From Mastigias papua (taxonomy: Eukaryota; Cnidaria; Scyphozoa; Rhizostomeae; Mastigiidae): a stretch of 64,000 nt of DNA. Shown piece by piece: positions 28,231 through 41,342 of this stretch. The stretch lies in assembly GCA_964019165.1 (NCBI GenBank), contig OZ025280.1, forward strand, positions 10,410,428 through 10,474,427, in the 5' to 3' direction. How positions within the stretch are numbered: the stretch's first letter is position 1; each line of letters begins with the position of its first letter. The notes below the pieces were generated by a model. The model was not told the DNA's origin, searched no databases, and was given only the letters and a program-made list of their open reading frames with translations. A program made the position numbers and the translations under genes.

Positions 28231-28685
28231 CAGTTTTTTGATAGCCCGCTAGACGCGGGCTCCCTACCCTCAATCACGCCTGGAGATTAGCCTTGGAAAG
28301 ACTAACGCAGTTGCCCATCAAAGCTGCATGTTCCGCATTTTCGATGAGGATCACGAGATGGTGACGTCATGCGCCTCTGCGAAGGAGCACGCGACCATCA
28401 GTCTTGCAATGGTCAAAGCGAACAAATTGCGAAAAAATATTGTGCAGAAAATGCTCGGATACCTGCGCTAGGCTACGGGGTTTTCCGCCTCTTCCTATAC
28501 AGCCCCGTAGCCTAGCGCAGGTATCCGAGCATTTTCTGCACAATATTTGTTCGCAATTTTTTCGCTTTGACCATTGCAAGACTGATGGTCGCGTGCTCCT
28601 TCGCAGAGGTGCATGACGTCACCATCTCGTGATCAGGCATGATTGGGGGTAGGGAGCCCTCGTCTAGTGGGCTATCAAAAAACTG
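28231..28685. repeat. 455-bp interrupted palindrome (3' terminus of E4)
   Basis: The outer ends are CAGTTTTTTGATAGCC and GGCTATCAAAAAACTG. The arms meet at a 22-nt loop (28481-28502). The left arm carries about 67 bp (around 28271-28338) missing from the right arm; the rest pairs almost perfectly. Each foot contains a copy of the short hairpin found alone in E2: AGCCCGC-TAGAC-GCGGGCT at 28243-28261 and a diverged inverted copy at 28655-28673. The inner arm sequences are homologous to, but clearly diverged from, those at 25363-25949. Confidence 0.93.
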
Positions 28686-29859
28686 CTAGTCTTCTTTATA
28701 TAAGTGAAGCATGTTTCAATAAGTTATTGCCTATCTTACTGTAGTTAAATGTGCAACATAGAGATAGGGTTCTATAAATATTAGTGTAGGTACATGAATG
28801 GTAGATTGGTATGTTGCTGGATGCATTGGTTTAAAGCTCAAACACCATGTCAAGGAGCATCCTTTGTTTGAGTATTCCTCATTTCACTGAGTTTTGTTCG
28901 ATGAAAAAGACACTTTGCTTGTTTATGGGGTTGGGTGCAAGACATTTAGCAACTTAAGTTTAAGTAGTTGATTTTTCTGAGTAAAAATATGGGGGTAGCA
29001 GAAATATGTGAGCATGATTGAAATGGGTAACGGTGTTGGGTGTACAAAACTCAGTGGCGGGAGGACGACATGTTGCCCTAGGCAATATCGGGAGACATGC
29101 CGAAGAACACCGGAAGTTGTTTGGTCTTAAAGAATACATGTGCTACAAATTTGATGTATATGTGAAGAGTTTGTATATAGCAACATTACTACTTAGATCA
29201 CATATATGTATTAACAGATTGTCGAAATTTACGGTATACAAATATGAACTAATTGTAAATAACATGTACATAGGAAACATTACTAATCAAGTCATGTACA
29301 GGTATTAATTGATTGTATGGATATATGGTATACAAATATGAATTAAATGTAAAGTATATGTAGATAATAAAATTAGCAATCAAATTCAGGAATAAATGGT
29401 ATAGAAGTGGGAACAAAATCTAAAGAACATCTACGTAGCAAATATAATAATAAAGGTATATAGAGTTCTGTGCCAAATAACTGGAGGGATAAATAGTCAC
29501 TTTACAAAATTTGAATAAATTTACTTAGTTGACTTTTAGAAGGAGGCTCAGTGTTTGAGTGTAAAGAGAGGTCCTTCAATTATGTGGCTCAGAAGAAATT
29601 GGCTAAATGAAAGTGTATAATTATGAATAATATAATGACAGCAAGGTACAGTGTGTCATAGTGTCCAAATGAAGTAGTGGAATCTGTACAGAAATGCCCC
29701 GAATATATCATGGTCAAGTTCATGTGTAGGTTTTGCACTCTTTTGAATAAGTCATCACATGCATAAATAAGAGGAATATATAAAGAATATAACCTGCCTC
29801 TTACCCACATGATCTGGACCTATTACCTGTGTATGTGAAATGTCTGTTGAACATGCTGG
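28686..29859 (-). other. 3' noncoding region of E4
   Basis: No coding region is supported. A stretch at about 28805-28862 (GTTGCTGGATGCATTGGT, then CAAACACCATGTCAAGGAGC) resembles 49700-49752 in the 3' region of E1, which fits these two being corresponding ends of sister elements. It begins CTAGTCTTC at 28686, the CTAGTCT sequence that follows all five terminal dyads on the plus strand. Confidence 0.5.
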
Positions 29860-30155
29860 TAATGCTAAAATTAAATTTAAGTGTGTCCCTCTGCTGGTAC
29901 ATGACAGGTTGATTGATCTGTCAATAGGCAAGACATATCAGTTGCAACTGCCCTCTGCAGGTACATTTCAGGTTTGTGGACCTGTTTACAGGCAAGGCAT
30001 GTCTGTTGCAATTGCCCTCTGATGGCACATAACAGGGTAGTGAACCTGTTTAAGGGCAAGACATGTCAGTTGCAACTGCCCTCTGCTGGCACATAACAGG
30101 CTAATGGGCCTGTTCACGGGCAAGATATGTCAGTTGCAATTGCCCTCTGCGAGTA
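29860..30155. repeat. 64-bp minisatellite with internal hairpin, about 4.5 units
   Basis: Units carry CTGCCCTCTGCNGGTACAT-like cores, starting near 29884, 29947, 30010, 30075 and 30138. Each of the first four units contains a dyad: ACAGGT/ATCTGT, CAGGT/ACCTG, AACAGG/CCTGTT and AACAGGC/GCCTGTT. The stem persists while its sequence varies. The array lies just beyond the stop codon of the E4 helicase gene (30238) on the 3' side and is absent from the equivalent place in E1. Confidence 0.8.
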
Positions 30156-30237
30156 CTGGACAGTTGGGTACACAACAGTCCTTGGGCATTGTTTATGATA
30201 CCTTAGCATGTGATTACTATGTATGCAAGTGAGTGAA

Positions 30238-33200
30238 TCATGCAAGAACTTCACGATAGACAACATTACTGGTTGGTCTTCCACTGGACGTGAAGACTTT
30301 GAGGCCAGCAAATGATTTTGCTCTGGACATTGCTACATACAACTGACCATGACTGAAGACTGGTTTGGAAGATAAACACCTACATGCCTTAATGACTGAC
30401 CTTGTGCTTTATTGATAGTAAGGCAGTATGCAAGTCTTACAGGAAATTGACATCTGGCAATATTGATTGGCAGAGCAGAATCTTGCCACGTGAGTGCTAT
30501 CTTTGGTAGCATAACATAATGGCCTCTGTGCTCACTTGTTATGATTTCTGCACAAATTACATGTCTTTGCAAGTCTCTCACTATGAGACGGGTGCCATTG
30601 CAGAGTCCTTTCTTAGGATTAATGTTTCTTAGCAAAAGTATGGTGGCACCAACCTATTGGAAAAATAATGAAGAAAGATGTAGAATGCAATATCCCCATG
30701 ATGTAGTTGAAACAATATTGTGGTATAAAATATATAATTATATCTTGCATGCTATACAGGGAAGAATGATGATATGTGGCAACCAATTCTCATAGAAATG
30801 AGGAGAAATAGTTATATGTTACATATGGCTAATGAAATGACAGAAGTATATTGTAGGTACCATCACACAACAATAATGAAGATGAGAAGGCAAGTGTCAA
30901 TTTGTTCACAACTAAATAGTTTGAAAGAGAGACTTTCAGACAAAACTGTGAAGTCAGATAATTAGGTGAAATTGGGGAAGGTCCTACCTTGAGTTCCAGT
31001 TTATGCTTTGGTAGTCCACCTGGTGTTTGTACATTCAGGAACTCTATTGCATATGCTGCTGCTTCTTCTGGATCATCAGTGACAACTCTGTCTGTACTGA
31101 GATATGTGTGCACTGGTCCCTGCAAATGGCTGAGAATCATATCATTAATTGCATGTGAATTCTCATTCAATGGGGTTATGCAGCAGCGGTCTGACATGTA
31201 TAATGGATCTTCCATGAGAGCTGCATCACCAGGTTGTGTGCGAGGGTAGACAAAAGTGATCATGTCTTCCAGTGACTGGGCCATGATATCTGCAGGAAGT
31301 GTGAATTGATCATGCTCATCATGTACCTCGTCACCTGTGCCAAGCCCCAGGAGCCATTCAGAAAATTGTCTGTATGTTTGGTCTTGAATGGCTCTCATGT
31401 TTGTAACCAGTTGAAATTGATGAAAGTGTGCCCAAAGATGAGAATATTTGATGCACTGGCGAACTGTGCCTTCTCTACCTGCTCTGGGAACAACTGGAAG
31501 AACTTGGCGAAAATCACCCCCAAGAAACATAAACTTACCTCCAAATGCCCTATTAACCTGGGTAATGTGCATCTGCTGGGATCATTGATGCTTCATCCCA
31601 AATAAATATTGTTGTCTCCCTTAGAATTTGAGCTCGTGCACTTTGCCTTTTAATATTACATGTAGAATCAGCCAGTAATGGGATGGGTATTTGAAATGTG
31701 GAGTGTGCTGTGGCTCCATTGATGAGCAATGTGCTAGCAATCCCAGAATATGCCATACATTTCACCTTTATTCCCAAAGCCTGAAGGTTATGTACTAAGG
31801 TATTGTACAGAAAGGTCTTACCTGTACCTGCTGGTCCATCCACAAAGTAGCATGTCTGATTAGAGTTTGCTGTAATGGCAGTGACAATGGTGTCATGAAT
31901 GTGCCGCTGATCCTGGTTCAACTGCTGCAACATTCTTTCACCCTGTTCTCTCTCATGAGCAATGTTGATGTTTGCAATCTGATCCTGGGGATGGACGAAA
32001 TTACCTGGAAGCTGCGGAAGATCAGAAAAATCAACATTTGAAATAGACTTACCGTGTACCCTGAGGCATGTGTCAATATCCCAGAGACAGAGATGAATAT
32101 GTCTGTCTTGCAATGCAATTTGTGGGTCATGGAGCTGATCATGCCTTATGTAATCCTCACACATTGCTTCCTTGAATTCATCAAAAAGGGCTCTGATGTC
32201 AGATGGTGTTTGAAACACCATTAATGTGGCAAACAATTGGCACATTTGTGATGGCATGTTCATGACTGCAGCCTCCTGTAAGCAACGCCTATGTTCAGTA
32301 TCATCCTCAAGCAACCCCATTTCTCTTGCTGCACCTTTGAACGTGTCATGCACCTGATCATGAACTGTTTGCAGGTCCTGAAATGATTTCACTCCCTTCC
32401 TGTGTAGAAGGAGTAAACGAAGAGCAAATCGCTGTGGATCGGAGGGTTGGACTTGATACATACGACCAATGATAGGTGCTGTCTGTCTTCGTCGTGGGTT
32501 CCATTTCTTGGCCCGTTGGTCGAATGTGTAGTGCTCTGGAATGTCATGATATAGATACTGATGTGCATTGTGATCCTCTTCATTCAACTTAAAAAAAGCT
32601 GTCAATGTGGTATTCTGACCAACTTGAGCAGCCCTTTCTTCATTGCCATCACGATAATAGACATTCTGCTGAAGTGGAAGGTGAACTGCCAGTCGGATAA
32701 TGATGTGGCTTTTGTCATGCATCTTGTATTGCATAATTCTAAATACTGCTTGGTGCGGTCCGACATAGCGTGCATTAAGATGCTGCAAGATCTCATCATG
32801 ATTGAGGTAATTCTGCCTAATTTCAATGTGAGCAGCATCATTGCCTTTGTGGATGTATTTGAATATATACTTCACACTCCTAACTGTTGTGCACACTTCC
32901 ACATTCATATGACAATTGAACTTCATCAGCAAATTTGGGTTGTGCGGTACTACCCATGAGTCATTCACTGCATGGCGACGTAGGTGAGCTCTGTGTTGCC
33001 CACGTTGTCTGTACAGAGGATAACCATTTACACTAAACTCTGTTTGCTGTTGCAGAGGTTTAGGGAACTTTTTTTTACACTGACCATTCACCATGCAGAC
33101 ACATTCAGGATCCAAATCACCACAGGGGCCATGCATCATGTGTCTCTTAACTGTGTCATGGAAGTCTGGGTGCAACTGCGGATCTGGAATTTCTGCAGAC

Positions 33201-34943
33201 ACCAACTGATCAACATCCTCAGTTGTTCTTGGTTTGTCAGCATCTGCAAGAAATAAAACCATGTGTGCATGCGGCAAACCCCGTTTCTGAAATTCAATAG
33301 TGTACACGTATGCATTTACTCGACCCAAAACATTCTGCTGAATAAGGTCATGTAGGAGCTCCTTCAAATTCAGATGAAAGACACGACTGACTATGTCTGG
33401 CCTGTCACTTGCATTTTGATGCGGGAGTAAGTTGTCTTGAATTTCAGGCCACTTTGGGTTTGCTGTCATTGTCAGAAAAATGTCTGGTTTGCCAAGTTTT
33501 GTTACTATTGTCATTGCATCTTGGTATTTCTGATACATGCTTCGTTGACTGCCTTCAAAACTTGATGGTAAAATTACTATGCGTCCTACATTTACATCCT
33601 CTGCTTGAGCGCGTCTGCCAATGTGATCCATTAGCCCCTGATATGACTCAACTCGCAGCAATGACTGGTGTGTTCTGATATATGCCAGTTCATTTCCTTC
33701 TATTTTTGTGAAGGCATCAACCAAGTACTGCTGGAATAAGAGGCGTGAGAGGTGAATTGGTGAGAAAGTGTCCCGTACTGCAATTCTATATGCATAAAAC
33801 TCATGTAAAGTGAGTCGTGCTCTTCGTCTTGCCCCTTGCTGCCGTTCGTTGGCACCCATATTTCGTTGAAGGTCAACATTCCAACCTAACTCTCCATAGA
33901 AGAACAGCAATGGATATGTCATAGGGTCTGCATTAGGGGATGTGGCCTTGATCTTGACTGTGTTGGGAGCATTAGGTTGTGCTGGATACACCTCAAGATC
34001 TCTGTCTGCTGTATTTGGTGCTGCACCATCATTTCCAACATATACTGCCGCAATCTCTGTTGTAGTCGGATTGGCATATCGCCTATCTTGGAAAGGCCGT
34101 TTTGCAATTATCATTTTGACAGGCCGAACTTGCATATTGTTTGCTGCAGCAATTTGTCTTTCCCTTTGAAGGACGTGACCCATATTATGATACTGCCGGG
34201 CATATGGATTGACTGCAAGTAGTTCATCCTGTAAAAGTAGCATGATATCAGGCTGAAGATTGTGATTACGTGGATCATTGATCCTCTGCTGCATTGCATC
34301 ATTTGTGTCCAAGATGTATAGTTGCGCATACTGAGGTGGCTGACCTTGTGGAGCTTCTTGTGCAGCTGTGAGATGGTATGCTTGACCGTGAATGGTTACA
34401 ACTCGTGGTCCTCTACCTGCATGCTCATTCAGTGTTGCATTCCAAGACGCCATGGACATTGCGGCATTGTAGTGACGAATGTTTTCCAGGAAGTGACGGG
34501 AATGTGCTGTGTCACCACTGAAAAGCTCAACAATGTTGTGAGGCGGGACTGCAATCGCTGGTAGGGTGACTTTCCCTTGGAAACAACACTTGGTGAAGAT
34601 GCCCTGTGTTGTGCATTCTTCCTGGAAGTACCTGGCTCCACAGTGTATACACCTGTTGTTCATATTACCAAGTCTATGTGCTGCTGGCAAGTGAATGTTG
34701 AGTTCTTACAAAAATGTCATCGTCCTCGGGAAATTGCGGTTCTACTACCCCCTGTGCTATAGCTAGATTGGGAATTCGATTTAACAATTGTAATTCGGCC
34801 AGTTGATTTGCAGCCGCATTAATAGGTTGGTCATTATTGCGCTGTGCCTGATCTACTTGCCCCCGTCTTTGCTGCCGGTGTAAATCGCGCTGCTGTTGCC
34901 TTCTACGTCTATGTTCAAAGCGTTGTCACCGTAAGCGCGGCAT
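30238..34943 (-). pseudogene. Helitron Rep/helicase, broken copy 1 (in E4)
   Basis: A decayed gene for the rolling-circle replication initiator and PIF1-family helicase that moves Helitrons. The start is taken as ATG at 34943 (MPRLR) because the E1 copy begins the same way. In order: a basic N-terminus; a zinc-binding-like CIHC/C/CC cluster; a Rep domain with the HUH motif GLPHAHMVLF (about 33261-33282); the two-tyrosine motif KYIFKYIHK (about 32845-32880); then a helicase with Walker A GPAGTGKT (31814-31837), WDEAS and FLGGDFRQVLP. One intron (30654-30987) precedes the last exon with TINKAQGQS. Lesions: TGA at codon 6; a frameshift near 34690; a net 29-bp deletion near 31568, directly after the WDEAS motif; a 1-bp deletion near 30360 before the VSRAK motif. 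The stop is TGA at 30238-30240. Between lesions it stays very similar to the E1 copy, so decay is fairly recent. Confidence 0.93.
30654..30987 (-). other. Intron in helicase copy 1 (334 bp)
   Basis: The minus-strand donor is CTCAAG then GTAGGACC; the acceptor is CCAATAG then GTTGGTGCC. Splicing joins Lys (AAG) to VGAT, a phase-0 junction between the LPKHKLELK segment and the GATILLLRN segment. The same site is used in the E1 copy. Without removal, the frame runs into unrelated codons and stops near 30829. Confidence 0.85.
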
Positions 34944-37900
34944 ATTCACAATAACTATGTAAAGTGAAAGAAATTAACGGATAATCAAAGAATTAGAAAA
35001 GGAAAAAGTAAGGTACTATATATAGTAAAAAACAAACCTTTGTGATATGTTAAAACACTGGGACATTAAAAGGAACAATGAAACGAAAATATAGTATTTG
35101 ATATTTCAAGATGACAACTGTAAAGATATAGAACAATAATGAAATAATGGCTATGTGAATAATTAAGGTAATGTGAATATCTCTAAAAACTGGAATCTGA
35201 CTGAATAGAATGCTGTCAAGTGTGCATGACTGACATAACTTCAGTATGTAAAGATGAAGCCATCTCGCTACTGTGATATTGATAGTGACATCAGAGTAAT
35301 CTCAGGCGCTCGATAGTAAAATTGAGAGGCAAGCGCAAGTTGACAATAAAAGTTGCAAAGAAGATGACTTACAAAATGTAACTTAAAACTGAACTTGACT
35401 CCAAATTGACAACAGGTCAGTAAGAATCTAGCAAAAATAGTGAGTTAGTAATGCGTGCCTGCCCAGTGTGAAGAAGAATAAAGTGTAATGTCTGTTAGTA
35501 AGTACTCTACTCACTGGGATATACAGAAGTCAATTTCCCTGTATCATGAAGGTGAAATGATATGAATAAATACAGGAGACAATCCTCGTTATAATAGATA
35601 TTGGAAAGCTACAATTAGCCAAGCATAACACTTACTCTCAGGTGACGGTAGTAAGACCCTCCTCGCTTATTAGTTGCAGTAAGTTGAAGCATCAAAGGAC
35701 CATGTCAATTATATATCAGGCACAACTTGTCTTTGTGTTGTAGATTCGAAAATACAATACGCCACTGCATTCACGTTTTGAGTGTTCTATGTAGTTATAA
35801 TTATGTTCTTTGACCATAGAACCAGGAGTTATATTACCGCATGAGAGGCTTCCTATTTGGACAATCCCCCTGGTTAATAAACCCCGTGTTTAATAGTTGT
35901 TGAAAAAAGTTCCCACCTCCACCTATTAAAACCCCTTTGTATTAGCACCCGAGAGTAAGGATCTGGGCTGAATGGAATGCGTAATTTACGTTTCTAAATG
36001 TTTTGACCAGTTATACTTAATTATTATATTTCTTTATTATTGTAACATATCATAGTTTTAGATACCGGGCCCTCATTGATAACAGCACTTCATGTGTTGA
36101 AGAGGTTACCCTGTATAAATATTGTCATTATTATTATAATATATTTCAGGCAAACATACACTGAACAAATTTGGTGACTTACTATAGGTAATTGAAAAAG
36201 TTTCTCGGTTCCAATTTAGAACAGAACAGTAAACATCTAGCATGAAAAAGTGATTGTCAGTAAGAGGTAAAGCACAAGGTGGAAAATATGAAATGGTCGA
36301 CAATGACAAATAGGGGTCACGAGAGCCCCTCTCAATAGAATCAAATCCGAGACAAAATCAATAGGTAGTCGAAAATAAAATCTTCGTTTGGAGTAGAACT
36401 GGCGCAGTGTATGCTATTAAGTAATGTCTTGTCTAATTTAAGTAAGAACAACTATGGAAGAAGTCAAGATTCCTACAAAAATAAAAGTAGTTATAAATGA
36501 AGGAGTAATAGGACTTACATATGTCAAATAAGATGGACAGACCAGTGTGAGAAAAAGGTCGTGAGTGTTAACTACGGAAAAGGAAAACATCTTGTAGAGA
36601 ATGTTGTGAATGTAGGTAAAACCGAAGAAAACTGGAGGAATTAACGGGAACCTTAACAATATTTAGATGGAGTTCAGCTGCCTAGCATCACATGGTTTAC
36701 TGACAGGACTATACAAAACAGAAAGTGTCGGTCACTTACGTAAATACAGGTATTTTGTTTATAAGAAACTAAGGTCCGGTGCTGGTAGGCAGTTTCTTAA
36801 ATTTTCTGGGAATGTTGCTATCAAAAGTTTCTCACATGGTTTTTAAAGGTCTTGGGTAATGAAGTTGTTAAACATGCTTCCAAGGTAAAGTAAACAGTTC
36901 ACTCACAGTCAGAGATAAACTAAGTTAAAGTCCTAATTGAAGAATGATAACCGATGGTGTATTAAGTCTCTCAACAACCCTGCTCCACAAAACTTGCAAG
37001 CAATGCTGTCCAAAAATTCTCCCTACTCCACTCAATGAAAAATATCTGAAACGGGCAAATAGTGTTCTTCTACAGAGGGGCAAAATTATGGAGCAGTCTC
37101 ACAGCTGAGACAAAGTTGCTATCCTCCTTAACAGATTGAAGACGCTCATCTGACGTACTTATAAAAGTTTCTTAGCTTTATTCAATTTGGGAATGGTTGT
37201 TTCTTAACTTTCGGAAAATCGAGCCTACCGTTTCTTATAACCTGTTTCTTATAAAACCAACAAAATGCATGTAGTACAGGTGACATGAGATGTGACGTAT
37301 AATAGAATAACTTGTGTTCATTCTACACAATGATAATGGACGGCAGTACTATGAGAACATAATTCATGATAAGTATTGGAAATCCTCTATGGCTACAGGA
37401 ATGAGAGTAGAGTAAGATGGGAAGGCTGATCACTTACATATAACAAATCAGATACACTACACACCAACGTGTACTCGGTCGCGGATTCAACGTGGAACAA
37501 TAACTACAAAAATTGTATATACAAACAATGAGTTATCAGATACTGTAATGGCAAAAAGTCTGATTGATAAGTGTCTCTAAGAACTGAAGCACAAATTAAA
37601 TCTAATGAAAACTCGGATACATCAGTAAGATATTAAAGTATATTGAATTACGCAAGGGATTACGAAGATAATTCGATGGTCAAGTGAATCACAGCGAAAA
37701 TTAACTAAGGTGCCACAGTAATCTGGTTCCTGAAGTAAATCAACGGGTTCCTCTCCTGCACCCTACAGAGGGTTGAAGCATGAAGTAAGGGTAGATTCTG
37801 TTGTAGTTAAAGCAAACAGAGGAAGTTCTGTGAAGTTGAGCCTCCAGATGTAAATGTATAGTCGAGAGTGCTTAAAAGCGGTTTCAAAGATGTTAAATGG

Positions 37901-38296
37901 GTTTCCCAACTATTTATGATTTCTCGTCCTCTGTAAGCTTTATGACAACCAAGTGAAAACAATGGTTGCGAACCAAAGTCTACAGCTACGAACATGACAT
38001 CAGTGGGTTTGCAGTTAAATATATACCAGTGGTTACGAAACTGGAGTCCCCGGTGCCAATGGTCTATTAGCCTGTATCGCTGGTGACATGTATTTCCCTT
38101 GAAAGGAAACCTATGAAAACAGGTATTCATTCCTGATGGGGAAAAGAGTGGTATTGTAGGAGGGGACTGCTATGCAAAATAATTTGAAAAGGTTGGGAAC
38201 CACTGGTATACCCTATACTACTAATGGCTAAACCTGTTGATGTTTCGGCAAGCCTCAATAGTCCTAACTTTTAATATTTTGAGCCTTAGAAAATAT
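34944..38296 (-). other. 5' region of E4, no gene seen
   Basis: About 3.35 kb of AT-rich sequence upstream of the E4 helicase start. Its short open frames show no recognisable domain. No homology to the leader regions of E2, E3 or E5 was obvious in this part; shared leader sequence becomes visible from roughly 39690 rightwards. It may contain other inserted DNA, which would explain the unusual element length. Confidence 0.5.
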
Positions 38297-39065
38297 TTAA
38301 AATAGTCCTAAGTGTCATTGGTATTACTTCATATCCCACTGTACTGACTCCCAGAACGGATTAGTCGTAGCATAACATTCGCAATAATTTTGCTACATAA
38401 AAGTCTAAAATACAAATAAAGTGGAAGGTCTTGTGAGCTTTGAGCCTCGATATTGTTATAAACATTATTCTTATAAAAATTCTATAGAATCCATGGGAAA
38501 GGAAAGTGGTGGTTCGTTATACACCCCCTCAGATTCTAGTGGGAAATAGTATTGCGACTTTGCAACGTAAGTGAGATCCAATATAATGACTTACAGTATA
38601 GGCCTATACTACTGATATAAGTACAGTTTTCTATGGAAGTTGAAGGGCACAGCATATTTCACGAACAAAATGCAACGGCAAGTTATATTTAAAATAGTCC
38701 TAAGTGTCATTCGTATTACTTCATAGCCCACTGTACTGACTCCCAGAACGGATTAGTCGTAGCATAACATTCGCAACTATTTTGCTATATAAAACTCTAA
38801 AATGCACATAAAGTCGAAGGTCCTGTGAGCTTCCAGCCTCGATATTCTTATTAACATTATTCTTAGAAAAAAAGTATATAGTATCCATGGGAAGGGAAAG
38901 TGGTGGTTCGTTATACACCCCCTCTGATTGTAATGGCAAGTAGTATTGTGTATTTGCAACATCCAATATAATAACTTACAGTATAGGCCTATACTACTGA
39001 TATAAGTACAGTTTTACATGGAAGTTGAAGGGCACAGCATATTTCAAGAACACAACAAAATGGTA
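38297..39065. repeat. 392-bp tandem direct repeat, two units
   Basis: Unit 1 (about 38299-38690) and unit 2 (about 38691-39065) both begin AAAATAGTCCTAAGTGTCAT and run through GACTCCCAGAACGGATTAG, GTGGTGGTTCGTTATACACC and AGTATAGGCCTATACTACTG in the same order. Unit 2 lacks a short stretch near AACGTAAGTGAGATCC. The last motif contains the dyad AGTATAGGCCTATACT. It lies in the 5' region of E4. Confidence 0.92.
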
Positions 39066-40162
39066 AGTTTACTACAGACATAAATGAAAGGAAGTAAAAG
39101 AATCCGAAACTAAGAGAAGAGATGAAATAAACTCACCCTAAACCTCTCGAAGCACGAAGTTATTGAGCGCAAGTCTTCTAATGGAGATGATTCCTCGTCA
39201 AGACTAAACTGGAGTGGTGCCACCAATGAATGTTATAGGGAAAGTCCACACAGGGGTGGTCTTAAGAATGAAAACTATTTGCGTTTTGCGGCTAAGTGCT
39301 GTGCATGGGGAGGGTATAATTGGCCAATGGCGCATTAACAGATGTGCCGTGGAGACACACGCTAGTTAGAGTGATGGTGTGAGGTCACATCTCAGGTATT
39401 GTGAATCGTACGGTTTCCGGAGTTTAATATTGCACCATACTCGGTGGTAATCACAAATTATGCAACGCTGCAGTTAGTCTAAGTAACTAAATAGCGACAT
39501 TCAAAGCGAAATACATCATAAAAGTTCATATTATGCTGTGTTGCATTACATAGAAATAAGTCATAAGCTAATGTCTGTTGTATCAGCATAGCACTACCGT
39601 CTTGTAGTACATGGAGAGTAGTATACAAAGCGGCATGCTTAACTCTTATCATTTTCAGTATGATCAATGGAATCAAGTGCCTCTCAATAATAGTACTGGG
39701 GGTAGGGGGGAATGCATAGATAATGTTTTGAGAGTAAGAAAAGTAATTTAGGTAGCTATCACTAATTCACCCCACGAATCATACCATCATGTGCAGGATG
39801 ATGATGGAAGTTACATACGGTATGTGTAAGAATTGATCTCAGGAGGCAGGTAACCAGCTGTCAAGCCGAATTATAGTTAGCATAAACCTACCACTTTAGT
39901 TGACCATGTGAAAACGACGCTACTATATACATTACGGCAAATACACGTGAATGCACTCTAAAGTATCACAGAGGCACATACACTACTCTACTGAGGAAAA
40001 TCACGTACTACATAAATAGTTAACTGAAAGGGTACCCATTGACTAATATGGAGTAAAAGAAATGCCCTATTTGCGAATAGATCGGCGCATTTATATGTCG
40101 ATTTATAATACGTAGTCTCCACAACAGAGACAAAATTACAGTATACCCGAGAAAACCCCTCA
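39066..40162 (-). other. E4 leader segment shared with sister elements
   Basis: Noncoding. The part around 39690-39850 (a G-rich run, then CCATCATGTGCAGGATGATG) resembles 26400-26560 in E5, 42420-42590 in E3 and 46380-46520 in E2. This marks the region as common Helitron leader rather than host DNA. Confidence 0.5.
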
Positions 40163-40719
40163 CTCATGACGGCACATATGGGCTAACTGTTTGAGCATAA
40201 TTCAGCAGCAAACCAACAACTATTTAGCACAGAATATTTAAGAAACCTAAAGGAATCTGACACTGCCAACAACCATACATGCAATCACATGCGAATTTGT
40301 CGCAAATTTCTCTTATAAGCTTGGAAACAGCAAACAATACAGAAAGGACTCATGACGGCACATATGGGCTAACTGTTTGAGCATAATTCAGTAGCAAACC
40401 AACAACTATTTAGCACAGAATATTTAAGAAACCTAAAGGAATCTGACACTGCCAACAACCTACATGCAATCACATGCGAATTTGTCGCAAATTTCTCTTG
40501 TAAGATTGGAAACAGCAAACAGTACAGAAAGGACTCATGACGGCACATATGGGCTAACTGTTTGAGCATAATTCAGCAGCAAACCAACAACTATTTAGCA
40601 CAGAATATTTAAGAAACCTAAAGGAATTTGACACTGCCAACAACCATACATGCAATCACATGCGAATTTGTCGCAAATTTCTCTTGTAAGATTGGAAACA
40701 GCAAGCAATACAGAAAGGA
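40163..40719. repeat. 186-bp tandem repeat, three units
   Basis: Unit starts (CTCATGACGGCACATATGGG) are at 40163, 40349 and 40534, periods 186 and 185. Units are nearly identical. A single diverged copy lies in E2 at about 48494-48680, so the unit is an ancestral leader segment that has been triplicated in E4 only. Confidence 0.93.
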
Positions 40720-40765
40720 CATAGAGGGACTACCTAACATTAATCAATTCATGTAAGAGCACGAA

Positions 40766-40785
40766 AAGGACTCACCTGCCGCATG
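40766..40785 (-). promoter_or_regulatory. Candidate 5' splice site in E4 leader
   Basis: The minus strand reads GGCAG then GTGAGTCC, with the intron starting at 40775, 610 bp inside the element's 5' end. E2 has the same sequence in the same place (48737, 615 bp inside). Conservation at matched spacing suggests a spliced leader exon of about 0.6 kb. This is inference from sequence only. Confidence 0.35.
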
Positions 40786-41342
40786 AACACGAACTTCTCC
40801 TCGAATCTCCAAGACAAATCTACTGTCTGTAAACACTCCCAAAACTGCACCACAAAGTTGAGCACACGGATGCATCAAATTGGAAACGGGGGACTTTGTG
40901 CCATAAGCAGACTCAATCATTCATTGAAATACATATGGTATCGTTGCAGTCACAAAGGAATACGAGACCCCCGATCGAAAGAATGAAGCTCTCAAGTAAC
41001 TACAGGAAGGAGCGCCTGTGGTGGCAGAGTGCAGCTAGAAAACAAAGGGACATATGGAGAAGACAATAGGGAGAAGAGCACGTGACAGACACCACATACA
41101 GTGTTGCTTAGAGCTTGATCCCCAATCGCCGAATACAAAATATCGCCTACAGTACGGAGGGAAGACGAAAAGTGGAATATCTCGAGAACCACAAAAGCTA
41201 CGGAAACCATTTCTTGAAAGGGGGGTGTGAAATCCAAAGTAGAACCCCCAGTGGAATTTTCAGCGATAGCCCCCGGCCCGTTTGGGAGGAGAAGTGTTGT
41301 ACGTGAATCCCCTTCACGTGGTACAATCCGAGCCCTGTAAGT

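Noticed and set aside
27858..28252. Small frames conserved between E5 (27858-28252) and E3 (43884-44275)
   Set aside because: The conservation is explained by the elements being DNA copies of each other; reading frames differ in length and show no domain. The region fits a spliced noncoding leader better.
28367..28616. Two 70-codon frames on opposite strands with almost the same protein
   Set aside because: They are the two arms of the E4 palindrome read on either strand.
32561..34762. Plus-strand open frames opposite the helicase gene
   Set aside because: Shadows of the minus-strand Rep/helicase coding sequence.
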